This document shows, one piece after another, positions 4,200 to 13,944 of a stretch of DNA of 15,706 bases; positions within the stretch are counted from its first letter, which is position 1, and each line of letters opens with the position of its first letter. The DNA comes from 0-14-3-00-41-53 sp041500225. Lineage in GTDB: Bacteria; Nitrospirota; Thermodesulfovibrionia; Thermodesulfovibrionales; SM23-35. The notes beneath the pieces were generated by a model that was not told the origin of the DNA, did not search any database, and was given only the letters and a program-made list of their open reading frames with translations. The stretch covers positions 1-15,706 of the forward strand of contig JBGQLV010000059.1 of the NCBI GenBank assembly GCA_041500225.1. The letters are read 5' to 3'. The position numbers and the translations under genes are program-made.

Positions 4200-7100
4200 C
4201 TACTCTTCAACTGCTGGTTCGGGAAGTAGCGGCTGGAATTCTCTCTTCACAAAGGTGTTTTTATATTTAGGCATACCAGTGCCAGCAGGTATTATTCTTC
4301 CCATAATCACGTTCTCTTTAAGCCCTCTGAGTTCATCCATGGCACCACTGATAGCAGCCTCTGTGAGAACCCTCGTTGTTTCCTGGAATGAGGCGGCAGA
4401 TACAAAACTGTCTGTTGATAAAGATGCCTTTGTTATACCAAGCAATAGTGGTTTACCCTGAGCTGGTTTACCACCCTCAGACTTTACCCTGATATTCTCC
4501 TCCTGAAATACCCTTCTATCTACCTGTTCACTTATAAGAAAAGTCGTATCTCCAGGGTCTTCTATCCTGACCTTTTTCATCATCTGTCTAACAATTACTT
4601 CTATGTGTTTATCGTTAATAGAGACACCCTGCAGTCTGTAGACTTTCTGGACTTCATCAACAAGATAGCTCTGAAGTTCTTGTGGCCCAAGTATATCAAG
4701 TATGTTATGGGGGTTTACTGCACCATCCATAAGCGGTTCTCCAGCCCTTACCCAGTCACCTTCATGCACACTCACATGTTTGCCTTTTGGAATAAGATAT
4801 TCCCTTGTATTATCTCCTCCCTTAACAACAACAACGCGTAATCCTTTATGTGCGCCTCTGAACTCTACCATTCCATCTATCTCTGTGACTATTGCCTGTT
4901 CCTTTGGCCGTCTTGCCTCAAAAAGCTCAGCAACCCTTGGAAGTCCACCTGTTATATCCTTTGTCTTTGTTGTCTCCCTCGGTATCTTAGCAAGTATGTC
5001 GCCCGGAAATACCGTATCGTTTTTATCAACGAGTACGTGTGCACCTGATGGCAGGAGATACCTTGCAAGGTTATTTGTCCCTGGTATCTTTAGGGTTACC
5101 TTTCCATGTTCATCCTTGATCGAAATCCTCGGACGCATATTTGCAGGATAGTCTATTATCACCTTATGTGAAATGCCTGTTGTTTCATCAACCTCTTCCT
5201 TAACTGATACTCCCTCAACAATGTCGCCAAGTGCAATTTTCCCACCAAGCTCTGTAAGTATTGGAGTAGAATAAGGATCCCATTCGACGAGCCTTTGCCC
5301 TATTTCAACCTTCTGTCCATTCTTACCCATCAGTTTTGCGCCATAAACAACAGAATACTTCTCTTTTTCCCTGCCTTTTGAATCCACGACAGCAATGCTT
5401 CCATTCCTATTCATAACAACAAGAAGGCCTTCCCTGTTTTTTACAGTACTGATATTTATGAACTTTATAGTGCCAGAGTTTTTTGCCTCAAGTACTGTCT
5501 GTTCTACTACTTTTGAAGCTGCACCACCGATATGGAATGTTCTCATTGTAAGCTGAGTGCCCGGCTCTCCAATAGACTGGGCTGCAATTATTCCTACAGC
5601 TTCACCTATTTCAACAGGTTCACCCCCTGCAAGGTCCATACCATAACACCTTGTACATACACCAAACTTTGCCTGACACGTAAGCACAGACCTTATCTTA
5701 ACCCTGTCTATGCCTGCATCGATAATCTTCTGTGTCAGCTCCTCATCTATCTCCTGATTCCTCTTGATTATAAGTTCTTTGGTTATTGGGTCTTTTATAT
5801 CCTCAACAGTAATCCTGCCGAGAATTCTCTCCTCAAGAGGCTGTATTATCTCTCCACCTTCTACAAGAGATGTGACAATTATGCCTTCGGTTGTTCCGCA
5901 GTCGACCTCAGCGATAATAACATCCTGGGCAACATCAACAAGCCTTCTTGTAAGATAGCCTGAGTTTGCAGTCTTAAGCGCTGTATCAGCAAGGCCCTTC
6001 CTCGCGCCATGTGTGGAGATAAAATACTGCAAAGGGGTTAACCCTTCTCTAAAGTTTGCGGTTATCGGTGTTTCTATAATCTCACCAGAAGGTTTTGCCA
6101 TTAATCCTCTCATGCCTGCAAGTTGTCTTATCTGGGCAGTGCTTCCTCTCGCACCTGAATCAGCCATCATAAAGATGCTGTTAAATGACCTTCTATCTTT
6201 GAGTTCTTCTTCAGAAAAGGTCTTACCCTCTTCTGCCCCGAGTTCCTTCATCATCTCGTCAGCGACCTTTTCAGTCACGTTTGCCCATATATCAATCACT
6301 TTATTGTAGCGTTCACCATGTGTTATAAGGCCATCTGCATATTGTTTCTGAACCTCGATGACTTCCAGTTCTGCATTATGTATAAGCTCAGGTTTAGTTG
6401 ACGGCATGTGCATATCAGCCATACATATAGATAAACCTGCCTTTGTTGCATATTCAAACCCAAGTCTCTCAAGATTATCGAGGAACACAACAGTATCACG
6501 TTTGCCTGACTTCTTGTATATATACTCTATAATCTTTCCGAGTTCTCTTTTTGTCATATCCTTATTGATCATAGAAAATGAGATTCCCTTAGGCAGTATC
6601 TCGCTAAAGATAATCCTGCCAGTTGTTGTCTCAACAAACTTTCCATCCATTCTTACCTTAATCTTTGCATGTTTATCCAGAATCCCGGCATCATAAGCAA
6701 TCCTGACATCTTCAGGGTCAGCAAATATCTTTTCATCACCCTTTGAACCCTTTCCTTCCTTCATAAGATAATAAATACCAAGGACCATATCTTGTGTTGG
6801 AACTAATATTGGTTTTCCATTCGCAGGAGACAAAATATTATTGACAGACAGCATAAGTACCCTTGCCTCTATCTGAGCCTCTGTTGAGAGAGGCACATGA
6901 ACAGCCATCTGGTCGCCGTCAAAGTCTGCATTAAAAGCGGTACAGACAAGCGGATGCAACTTTATAGCCTTACCCTCAACGAGGACAGGGTCAAATGCCT
7001 GGATACCAAGCCTATGTAAAGTTGGTGCACGGTTAAGTAGAACTGGATGCTCCCTTATTACCTCTTCGAGTGCATCCCATACCTCAGGACGCTCTTTTTC

Positions 7101-8306
7101 TACAAGCTTTTTTGCTGCTTTTATCGTGGTTGCGTATCCTTTTTCTTCGAGCTTATTAAAAATGAACGGCTTGAATAGTTCCAAAGCCATCCTTTTTGGG
7201 AGACCGCACTGGTGGAGCTTGAGATCAGGGCCCACAACAATAACAGACCTCCCTGAATAATCAACACGCTTCCCTAAAAGGTTCTGCCTGAATCTACCTT
7301 GCTTGCCCTTTATCATGTCGCTCAGAGATTTAAGAGGTCTCTTTGTCGTGGTTTTTAGAACCCTGCTCCTCCTGCCATTGTCAAAAAGTGCATCAACAGC
7401 TTCCTGGAGCATCCTTTTTTCGTTTTTGATAATTACACTCGGTGCTTTAAGCTCTGTCAATCTCTTAAGTCTGTTATTTCTGTTTATAACCCTTCTGTAA
7501 AGGTCATTAAGGTCAGAAGTAGCAAAACGCCCTCCTTCTAACGGCACAAGCGGCCTAAGGTCAGGAGGTAAAACCGGAATGACATCCATAATCATCCAAT
7601 CTGGTTTATTCCCGGATTTTCTGAATGCTTCCACAACCTTCAGTCTCTTTGTGAGCTTCTTTTTAACACCCATCGATACTGATTCATTTATCTTCGTCTT
7701 GAGTTCTGCATAAAGAGCATCAAGATCAACTACTCTTAAAATTTCCCTTATTGCCTCAGCACCCATTCCAGCTTTAAATCTTGATCCATACTCTGAGGTT
7801 TTTTTCTTATAATCTTCCTCAGTTAGTAGTTCCTTTTCTTTAAGTGGAGTATCGCCCGGATCAATAACTATATAGTTTTCGAAGTAAAGAACTCTTTCAA
7901 GATGCCGCATGGTAATGTCGAGAAGAGTACCAATCCTGCTTGGCACACCCTTTAGAAACCATATATGTGCAACTGGGCTTGCAAGTTCAATATGTCCTAA
8001 ACGTTCTCGTCTCACCTTAGATTGTATGACCTCGACCCCACATTTGTCGCATACAACCCCTCTGTGCTTCATCCTTTTGTATTTACCACATATACATTCC
8101 CAATCCTTTATAGGCCCAAAAATCTTTGCGCAGAAAAGACCGTCTCTCTCTGGTTTAAAGGTTCGATAATTTATAGTCTCAGGTTTTTTTACTTCGCCGT
8201 AAGACCACTCTCTTATCTTTTCAGGTGAAGCAAGCCTTATCCTTACTGCTTCGAAGTCTGTAGGATCCTTAGGCCTCTGAAAAATAGCGTATATATCTTC
8301 TGTCAA
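4200..8306 (-). CDS. rpoC: DNA-directed RNA polymerase subunit beta'
   Basis: This is the full-length 1368-residue beta' subunit, half of the RNA polymerase catalytic core. The N-terminal zinc ribbon uses C71, C73, C86 and C89. The clamp and lid region includes R-P-L-K-S-L-S-D-M-I-K-G-K-Q-G-R-F-R (323-340). The universal N-A-D-F-D-G-D-Q-M (459-467) holds the three Asp that bind catalytic Mg2+. The bridge helix lies around G-A-R-G-S (718-722) onward and the trigger loop around M-R-T-F-H-I-G-G (921-928). The second Zn site uses C803, C877, C884 and C887. Length and motifs are those of a short bacterial beta' with no large lineage insert. The start is TTG, one base after the rpoB TAG, with AAGGGGG as ribosome site, so translation is coupled to rpoB. 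Confidence 0.98.
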   Translation of the reverse strand: MTEDIYAIFQRPKDPTDFEAVRIRLASPEKIREWSYGEVKKPETINYRTFKPERDGLFCAKIFGPIKDWECICGKYKRMKHRGVVCDKCGVEVIQSKVRRERLGHIELASPVAHIWFLKGVPSRIGTLLDITMRHLERVLYFENYIVIDPGDTPLKEKELLTEEDYKKKTSEYGSRFKAGMGAEAIREILRVVDLDALYAELKTKINESVSMGVKKKLTKRLKVVEAFRKSGNKPDWMIMDVIPVLPPDLRPLVPLEGGRFATSDLNDLYRRVINRNNRLKRLTELKAPSVIIKNEKRMLQEAVDALFDNGRRSRVLKTTTKRPLKSLSDMIKGKQGRFRQNLLGKRVDYSGRSVIVVGPDLKLHQCGLPKRMALELFKPFIFNKLEEKGYATTIKAAKKLVEKERPEVWDALEEVIREHPVLLNRAPTLHRLGIQAFDPVLVEGKAIKLHPLVCTAFNADFDGDQMAVHVPLSTEAQIEARVLMLSVNNILSPANGKPILVPTQDMVLGIYYLMKEGKGSKGDEKIFADPEDVRIAYDAGILDKHAKIKVRMDGKFVETTTGRIIFSEILPKGISFSMINKDMTKRELGKIIEYIYKKSGKRDTVVFLDNLERLGFEYATKAGLSICMADMHMPSTKPELIHNAELEVIEVQKQYADGLITHGERYNKVIDIWANVTEKVADEMMKELGAEEGKTFSEEELKDRRSFNSIFMMADSGARGSTAQIRQLAGMRGLMAKPSGEIIETPITANFREGLTPLQYFISTHGARKGLADTALKTANSGYLTRRLVDVAQDVIIAEVDCGTTEGIIVTSLVEGGEIIQPLEERILGRITVEDIKDPITKELIIKRNQEIDEELTQKIIDAGIDRVKIRSVLTCQAKFGVCTRCYGMDLAGGEPVEIGEAVGIIAAQSIGEPGTQLTMRTFHIGGAASKVVEQTVLEAKNSGTIKFINISTVKNREGLLVVMNRNGSIAVVDSKGREKEKYSVVYGAKLMGKNGQKVEIGQRLVEWDPYSTPILTELGGKIALGDIVEGVSVKEEVDETTGISHKVIIDYPANMRPRISIKDEHGKVTLKIPGTNNLARYLLPSGAHVLVDKNDTVFPGDILAKIPRETTKTKDITGGLPRVAELFEARRPKEQAIVTEIDGMVEFRGAHKGLRVVVVKGGDNTREYLIPKGKHVSVHEGDWVRAGEPLMDGAVNPHNILDILGPQELQSYLVDEVQKVYRLQGVSINDKHIEVIVRQMMKKVRIEDPGDTTFLISEQVDRRVFQEENIRVKSEGGKPAQGKPLLLGITKASLSTDSFVSAASFQETTRVLTEAAISGAMDELRGLKENVIMGRIIPAGTGMPKYKNTFVKREFQPLLPEPAVEE

Positions 8307-8307
8307 G

Positions 8308-11300
8308 CTATTCCCCCTTGCCTTTTTTCTCCAAAAGTTCTACATCAAGTCCGAGACTCTGGAGTTCTTTTATTAATACATGGAAAGATTCAGGAACCCC
8401 TGGTTCAAGGGTTGCATCGCCTTTCACTATTGCTTCATACATACGTGCCCTGCCTGTAACATCATCACTTTTGACTGTTAGAAACTCCTGAAGTGTATAA
8501 GAAGCTCCATATGCCTCGAGTGCCCATACTTCCATTTCACCGAGCCTCTGACCACCAAACTGTGCCTTCCCCCCGAGAGGTTGTTGTGTAACCAGTGAAT
8601 AAGGCCCAATAGAGCGGGCATGTATTTTATCATCAACAAGGTGGTGTAACTTCATCATGTACATGTATCCAACTGTTACCGGCGTGTCATAGGGCTCTCC
8701 TGTTCTGCCTTCATAAAGTGTTATCTGACCTCTTGTAGGAAGTCCAGCCTTTTTGAGGAGAGCTTTTATTTCTGCTTCTTTTGCACCCTCAAATACAGGG
8801 GTTGCAATGTAAAGTCCGAGGGCCTTTGCTGCCCAGCCAAGATGCGTCTCGAGTATCTGCCCAACATTCATTCTCGATGGCACACCGAGAGGATTAAGAA
8901 CAATGTCAACAGGTGTTCCATCCGGAAGATAAGGCATGTCTTCATCCATCAGAACCATTGCAACTACTCCTTTGTTACCATGACGACCTGCCATCTTATC
9001 ACCTATCTGGACTTTTCGTTTCATCGCAATATATATCTTTACTACTTTATTCACCCCTGGGGGTAGTTCATCACCCTTCCTTATTTTATCAATCATTTCA
9101 TCATACCTTGACTCGAGATAGCGAATGTAATGATTAACCTCACTGTTTATAGACTCTATCTTTTCGCGTAAACCGCTATCTTCTATCTTTACGCGCATGA
9201 GATGCTCGTTCTTAATCCTTTCGAGATGCTTTTCTGTAAGTTTCTTTCCTTTTGAGCATATAACGTCTTTTGTCTTAGAATCCTTGACATCCTCTGAAAC
9301 AGTATGCCCTACAAGAAGTTCTCTCAACTTCCTGAACTTCTCATCCTTAATTATTCTTACCTCTTCTTCAAGGTCTCGCTGTAGCCTTTGTATATCCTCT
9401 TCTTCTATGCTTTTCGCCCTCTCGTCCTTTTCTGTCCCTTTCCTTGAAAATATCCTTACATCAACTACCGTTCCCTCTATCCCCGGTGGTACATAAAGAC
9501 AGCTTTCTTTAACCTCTTCTGCCTTTTCGCCGAATATGGCACGCAGGAGTTTTTCTTCCGGTGTTAGCTGTGTTTCTCCTTTAGGCGTAACCTTACCTAC
9601 AAGGATATCTCCAGGCTTTACCTCTGCACCCATCCTGATTATTCCGCTTTCATCGAGGTCTTTTAAGGCTTCTTCTCCAACATTCGGGATATCACGGGTA
9701 ATGTCCTCTGGTCCAAGCTTAGTTTCCCTTGCCTCTATACTGAACTCTTCAATATGCACTGATGTAAAGACATCTTCCTTAACGAGTCTCTCACTGATAA
9801 GTATTGCATCTTCAAAATTATAGCCACCCCACGGCATAAACGCGACAAGGACATTTTTGCCAAGGGCAAGCTCTCCAAGGTCTGTAGATGGACCATCAGC
9901 AAGTATCTCGGCTGCTCCAACAACGTCACCAATATTAACTATTGACCGCTGGTTAATACTTGTTGCCTGATTTGACCTCTGGAACTTTATAAGATTGTAT
10001 ATCTCGACTCCTCCCCCATTTTCTGAACTCTTTACAACAATCCTCGATGCATCAACACTTTCAACAATCCCCTTGCGCTTTGCAAGTACAAGTGCACCCG
10101 AATCTCTCGCTGCAACATGCTCCATCCCGGTACCCACTATCGGGGCCTCTGGCTGCAGTAAAGGAACTGCTTGTCTCTGCATGTTTGAGCCCATTAAAGC
10201 CCTGTTTGCATCATCATTCTCAAGAAATGGTATAAGAGATGCAGAAACACCAACAATCTGTTTCGGAGATACGTCCATGTATTGTACTTCCTGAGGCGAT
10301 ACCATCTTAAAATCTCCACCAACCCTGGCAGAAACTGTCTCTCCAGTCAGATTCTCCCTTTCATCCATAGGAGACGTAGCCTCTGCAATTACATAATTTT
10401 CACCATCTATGGCATTAAGGTACTCTATATCTTTTGTAATCCTGCCGTTCACAATTTTTCTATATGGAACTTCTATAAACCCATAATCATTCACCCTCGC
10501 ATATGTTGCAAGAGAGGTTATTAGTCCGATATTTGGACCTTCAGGTGTTTCTATCGGACATATTCTTCCGTAGTGTGTTGGGTGTACATCCCTTACCTCG
10601 AAGCCTGCCCTCTCTCGTGTAAGACCACCAGGGCCGAGGGCTGAAAGCCTTCTTTTGTGTGTAATCTCGGACAGAGGGTTTGTCTGATCCATAAACTGAC
10701 TTAACTGGCTCGAACCAAAAAACTCCTTTATGGCAGCCATTACAGGCTTAGCATTTATTAAGTCATGTGGCATTGCTGTCTCGAGGTCTGTCAGGGTCAT
10801 CTTTTCCTTTATCGTTCGTTCCATCCTGACAAGCCCTATCCTGAACTGATTTTCGAGGAGTTCTCCGACCCTCCTAATCCTCCTGTTTCCAAGATGGTCT
10901 ATATCATCAACTTCTCCCTTCCCTGTTCTGAGACCAAAAAGATATCTCACTATCTCTACTATGTCGTTATCTGTTAGTACCCTGGTTTCTAATGAAACAT
11001 TGATACCAAGCCTTATATTTAATTTCAATCGTCCAACTGGAGAAAGGTCATATCTTTTAGGGTCAAAAAATAATCCATTAAATAAGTCCTTTGCAGCAGC
11101 TAAGGTTGGCGGCTCGCCAGGTCTCAATTTTTTGTATATCTCAAGATGTGCCTCTTCCTGCGTGCTAACTTTGTCTGTTAGAAGAGTGTCTCTTAGTGAA
11201 GGGAGATAGTGGACACTATCTATGAAAAGTAGGCTGAGTGAGTTAATCTTAAGAGAGAGGATTCTGTTAAAGGCATCTTCTGTAATAACCTCATTACCCT

Positions 11301-12240
11301 CTACTACTACCTCTCCAGTCGAAGGATCAATAATGTCTTTCAGGGTAATCCTGCCAAGGATTTCGTCCTTAGATATAGGGATTGTTTTAATTCCGGATGC
11401 CTCCATCTTCTTGATTGCACCTTTTGTAATTTTACTTCCTTCCTTAACAATCAGCTCTTTTGTATCAGGTACAAATATATTCTGGATAGTCTTGAGTCCT
11501 ATAAGGACTTCGCTTACAGCACGCGTAAATTTAGTGCCACTTATATTTATTGCCTCTATAGGATAAAAAATCTTTAATAGATCTTCGTTCGAATACCCCA
11601 AAGCCTTGAGGACTATTGTTGCAGGAAGTTTTCTCCTCCTGTCGATTCTCACATACAAGATGTCCTTTGCATCAAACTCAAAGTCAAGCCATGAACCCCG
11701 TGAAGGGATTACCCTCGCAGAATAAAGAAGTCTTCCACTGGAATGTGTTTTACCTTTATCATGGCTGAAGAATACACCGGGTGAGCGATGAAGCTGACTG
11801 ACAACAACACGTTCTGTCCCGTTTATTATAAAGGTTCCAGTATCGCTCATTAAAGGCATTTCACCGATATAAACATCTTCCTCCCTTGATTCCCTTAACC
11901 TCTTATTTTCCTTTGGTTCAAATTCCCAAAGGTTAAGCTTTACTTTTATCTTCAGCGGGGCAGCATAAGTAATCCCTTTCTGTAAGCAGTCCCGGACACT
12001 GAATTTTGGTTCGCCCATCATATAGCCCAAAAATTCGATAGAGGCTGTCTCGTTGTAATCCAGTATCGGAAATACACTCAAGAATGCAGCTTGCAACCCG
12101 GATTCTTCTCTTTTATCTAAAGGAATATCCTTTTGTAAAAATTTCTCATAGGACCTCTTCTGTATCTCTATGAGGTTTGGGATTTCTAGAAATGGGCGAA
12201 CCTTTCCAAGGTTTAATCTTTTTCTAAGAACCCTTGACAT
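8308..12240 (-). CDS. rpoB: DNA-directed RNA polymerase subunit beta
   Basis: This is the 1310-residue beta subunit and looks intact. The fork/rifampicin pocket F-F-G-S-S-Q-L-S-Q-F-M-D-Q (507-519) and T-H-K-R-R-L-S-A-L-G (527-536) is present. D518, H528 and S533 correspond to E. coli D516, H526 and S531, so no classical rifampicin-resistance substitution is seen at these positions. I-C-P-I-E-T-P-E-G-P-N-I-G-L (560-573) follows. Near the C-terminus K-M-A-G-R-H-G-N-K-G and G-G-K-A-Q-F-G-G-Q-R are the active-site and switch segments. ATG has AAGGAG four bases upstream. It follows rplL by 43 bp, across a small hairpin, and precedes rpoC by one base. Confidence 0.98.
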   Translation of the reverse strand: MSRVLRKRLNLGKVRPFLEIPNLIEIQKRSYEKFLQKDIPLDKREESGLQAAFLSVFPILDYNETASIEFLGYMMGEPKFSVRDCLQKGITYAAPLKIKVKLNLWEFEPKENKRLRESREEDVYIGEMPLMSDTGTFIINGTERVVVSQLHRSPGVFFSHDKGKTHSSGRLLYSARVIPSRGSWLDFEFDAKDILYVRIDRRRKLPATIVLKALGYSNEDLLKIFYPIEAINISGTKFTRAVSEVLIGLKTIQNIFVPDTKELIVKEGSKITKGAIKKMEASGIKTIPISKDEILGRITLKDIIDPSTGEVVVEGNEVITEDAFNRILSLKINSLSLLFIDSVHYLPSLRDTLLTDKVSTQEEAHLEIYKKLRPGEPPTLAAAKDLFNGLFFDPKRYDLSPVGRLKLNIRLGINVSLETRVLTDNDIVEIVRYLFGLRTGKGEVDDIDHLGNRRIRRVGELLENQFRIGLVRMERTIKEKMTLTDLETAMPHDLINAKPVMAAIKEFFGSSQLSQFMDQTNPLSEITHKRRLSALGPGGLTRERAGFEVRDVHPTHYGRICPIETPEGPNIGLITSLATYARVNDYGFIEVPYRKIVNGRITKDIEYLNAIDGENYVIAEATSPMDERENLTGETVSARVGGDFKMVSPQEVQYMDVSPKQIVGVSASLIPFLENDDANRALMGSNMQRQAVPLLQPEAPIVGTGMEHVAARDSGALVLAKRKGIVESVDASRIVVKSSENGGGVEIYNLIKFQRSNQATSINQRSIVNIGDVVGAAEILADGPSTDLGELALGKNVLVAFMPWGGYNFEDAILISERLVKEDVFTSVHIEEFSIEARETKLGPEDITRDIPNVGEEALKDLDESGIIRMGAEVKPGDILVGKVTPKGETQLTPEEKLLRAIFGEKAEEVKESCLYVPPGIEGTVVDVRIFSRKGTEKDERAKSIEEEDIQRLQRDLEEEVRIIKDEKFRKLRELLVGHTVSEDVKDSKTKDVICSKGKKLTEKHLERIKNEHLMRVKIEDSGLREKIESINSEVNHYIRYLESRYDEMIDKIRKGDELPPGVNKVVKIYIAMKRKVQIGDKMAGRHGNKGVVAMVLMDEDMPYLPDGTPVDIVLNPLGVPSRMNVGQILETHLGWAAKALGLYIATPVFEGAKEAEIKALLKKAGLPTRGQITLYEGRTGEPYDTPVTVGYMYMMKLHHLVDDKIHARSIGPYSLVTQQPLGGKAQFGGQRLGEMEVWALEAYGASYTLQEFLTVKSDDVTGRARMYEAIVKGDATLEPGVPESFHVLIKELQSLGLDVELLEKKGKGE

Positions 12241-12254
12241 ATGTCTCCTTTTTA

Positions 12255-12281
12255 CCCAGTTAGGGGATTCTTTCTAACGGG
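12255..12281 (-). promoter_or_regulatory. Hairpin in the rplL–rpoB spacer (possible processing or attenuation site)
   Basis: On the minus strand CCC-C-GTTAG and CTAAC-T-GGG pair with a single mismatch around a 10-base loop. The hairpin starts immediately after the rplL stop and ends before the rpoB Shine-Dalgarno. No T-run follows, so it is not a full terminator. In E. coli the equivalent spacer holds an attenuator and an RNase III site that set the ribosomal protein:polymerase ratio; a similar role here is inference. Confidence 0.4.
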
Positions 12282-12283
12282 GT

Positions 12284-12670
12284 TTACTTGATTTCTACTG
12301 TTGCACCCTGTTCTTCGAGTTTTGCCTTTATTGATTCAGCCTCCTCTTTTGAAACACTGGTTTTTACAGGCTTTGGAGCTCCATCAACAAGGTCTTTAGC
12401 CTCTTTTAGGCCAAGAGAGGTAAGCTCTCTCACAACCTTAATAACCTGAATCTTCTTTTCACCAGCAGCAGAGAGGATTACATCAAAGCTTGTTTTCTCC
12501 TCGGCTTCTGGTACAGATGCTCCAGCAGCAGCTCCTGGCATAGCAGCCACAGCAACTGGTGCTGCAGCAGTTACGCCATATCTCTCCTCGAACTCTTTTA
12601 TAAACTTTGACATGTCGAGAATCGTCATATCGTCAATAAACTCAAAAACCTGTTCTTTTGTCACAGCCAT
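12284..12670 (-). CDS. rplL: 50S ribosomal protein L7/L12
   Basis: The protein is 128 residues. Residues 1-32 form the dimerisation domain. Residues 35-55 are the flexible Ala/Pro hinge with repeated A-A and V-A-A-M-P-G-A-A-A-G. The C-terminal domain (about 60-128) has K-T-S-F-D-V-I-L, K-I-Q-V-I-K-V-V-R-E-L-T and G-L-K-E-A-K-D-L-V-D, the surface that recruits translation factors. Several L12 dimers bind one L10 to form the ribosome stalk. ATG follows TAAGGAGG by seven bases, a strong site that fits its higher copy number. It sits 51 bp after rplJ. Confidence 0.97.
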   Translation of the reverse strand: MAVTKEQVFEFIDDMTILDMSKFIKEFEERYGVTAAAPVAVAAMPGAAAGASVPEAEEKTSFDVILSAAGEKKIQVIKVVRELTSLGLKEAKDLVDGAPKPVKTSVSKEEAESIKAKLEEQGATVEIK

Positions 12671-12721
12671 GTTAAACCTCCTTATTATAAATAATTTTTA
12701 TCAATTAATTCAATATACTTA

Positions 12722-13240
12722 TCACTTTTGGGCCTTATCTTTTAGTGCGTTCATTGCATAAGTAAAACTACTTACAGTTGCATTAAGCACGCCAGCCAAT
12801 TTACTGAGAGGTGCCTGAATCGCACCTGCAAGCATGGAAAGCAACACATTCCTCGGCGGTATCTCAGCAACAGTTCTTAAATCATCTGATGCGCAGAACC
12901 TGCCTTCTATGACACCACTATTGACCTTGAGTTTTTCGTTCTTCTTTGAATACTCAAGTATCTTTTTTACTGTCAGCACAGGGTCGTCGTAGCTGATAGC
13001 TATGCCTACAGGCCCCTTGAAAGAATCCTTTGCAACTGCTACAGGTGTATGCTGGGACGCGATCTTGGCCAGGGTGTTTTTAACTATTCTGTACTCAAAG
13101 TTTCCATCCCTCAGTAGTCTCCTCAACTCTGAAAGCTCAGCAACGGTCAACCCTCTATAGTCTGTGAAGATTACGGCCTTTGCTCTATCGAACCCGTCTT
13201 TCAGTTCTTTGATAACCTGTTCTTTTTTCTCCCTCTTCAG
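12722..13240 (-). CDS. rplJ: 50S ribosomal protein L10, with an apparent CTG start
   Basis: This is the stalk base protein that anchors L7/L12 on 23S rRNA. The L10 reading frame is continuous back to CTG at 13238-13240 and gives 172 residues, the usual family length. It begins (M)KREKKEQVIKELKDGFDRA, then V-I-F-T-D-Y-R-G-L-T-V-A-E-L. In that frame no ATG, GTG or TTG lies between the upstream TAG and the TTG at 13148-13150. That TTG codes for the Leu of the conserved R-G-L-T motif and would remove 30 conserved residues. A good AAGGGGG Shine-Dalgarno lies 6-7 bases before the CTG, at the end of rplA, one base after the rplA stop. Either CTG is the initiator or one base has changed. Confidence 0.9.
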   Translation of the reverse strand: MKREKKEQVIKELKDGFDRAKAVIFTDYRGLTVAELSELRRLLRDGNFEYRIVKNTLAKIASQHTPVAVAKDSFKGPVGIAISYDDPVLTVKKILEYSKKNEKLKVNSGVIEGRFCASDDLRTVAEIPPRNVLLSMLAGAIQAPLSKLAGVLNATVSSFTYAMNALKDKAQK

Positions 13241-13241
13241 T

Positions 13242-13934
13242 TTATACCCCCTTTCCCAGAGATGCTATGTCAACGGCTATCCCCGGTCCCATAGTTGATG
13301 AGATAGATAGCTTTTTAAGATATTTACCCTTACTCGTTGCTGGTTTTGCTTTTATTATTGATTCTATTACTGTTTTAGCATTATCGTGCAATTTCTTGAT
13401 ATCAAAAGAGACCTTACCAATCGGGACATGTACAATCCCTGCTTTTTCAGCTTTATATTCTACCTTCCCAGCCTTTATCTCTTTAACAGCTCTCGCTATA
13501 TCGAAGGTTACAGTGCCAAGTTTCGGGTTTGGCATAAGTCCTCGTGGACCGAGTATCTTGCCTAATTTCCCTACAAGACCCATAATATCAGGGGTTGCAA
13601 CAGTCTTGTCAAAGTCAAGCCATCCCTTGCTTATCTTCTCGACAAGGTCTTCCGCGCCAACAACGTCAGCACCTGCGTCTATGGCCTCTTTTTCTTTTTC
13701 TCCTTTTACAAAAACCAGAACCCTTACTTTTTTGCCCATGCCATGTGGAAGGACAACAGTGCCTCTTACCATCTGCTCTGATTTCCTCGGGTCAATGCCA
13801 AGATTTATTGCTAAATCAATGGTCTCATCGAACTTGGTATAGGACGATTCCTTTATAAGGCTTATTGCATCTTCAAGTGAGTATTCTTTACCTATTTCAA
13901 TCTTTTCTCTTGCGGCTTTTATCTTCTTACCCAT
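13242..13934 (-). CDS. rplA: 50S ribosomal protein L1
   Basis: The protein is 230 residues, with normal family length. It forms the mobile L1 stalk that contacts deacylated tRNA in the E site. V-L-P-H-G-M-G-K-K-V-R-V (61-72), A-G-A-D-V-V-G (88-94) and G-P-R-G-L-M-P-N-P-K-L-G-T-V-T (129-143) are family signatures. In many bacteria L1 also represses its own rplKA mRNA by binding the leader. ATG follows AGAGGT by four bases and lies 10 bases after the rplK stop. Confidence 0.97.
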   Translation of the reverse strand: MGKKIKAAREKIEIGKEYSLEDAISLIKESSYTKFDETIDLAINLGIDPRKSEQMVRGTVVLPHGMGKKVRVLVFVKGEKEKEAIDAGADVVGAEDLVEKISKGWLDFDKTVATPDIMGLVGKLGKILGPRGLMPNPKLGTVTFDIARAVKEIKAGKVEYKAEKAGIVHVPIGKVSFDIKKLHDNAKTVIESIIKAKPATSKGKYLKKLSISSTMGPGIAVDIASLGKGV

Positions 13935-13944
13935 ATTTACCTCT

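Noticed and set aside
10600..10740. Possible rifampicin-resistance changes in the rpoB pocket
   Set aside because: The residues equivalent to E. coli D516, H526 and S531 are wild type.
4605..12000. Many plus-strand open frames opposite rpoC and rpoB
   Set aside because: They are antisense shadows of highly conserved genes, without ribosome sites or family features.
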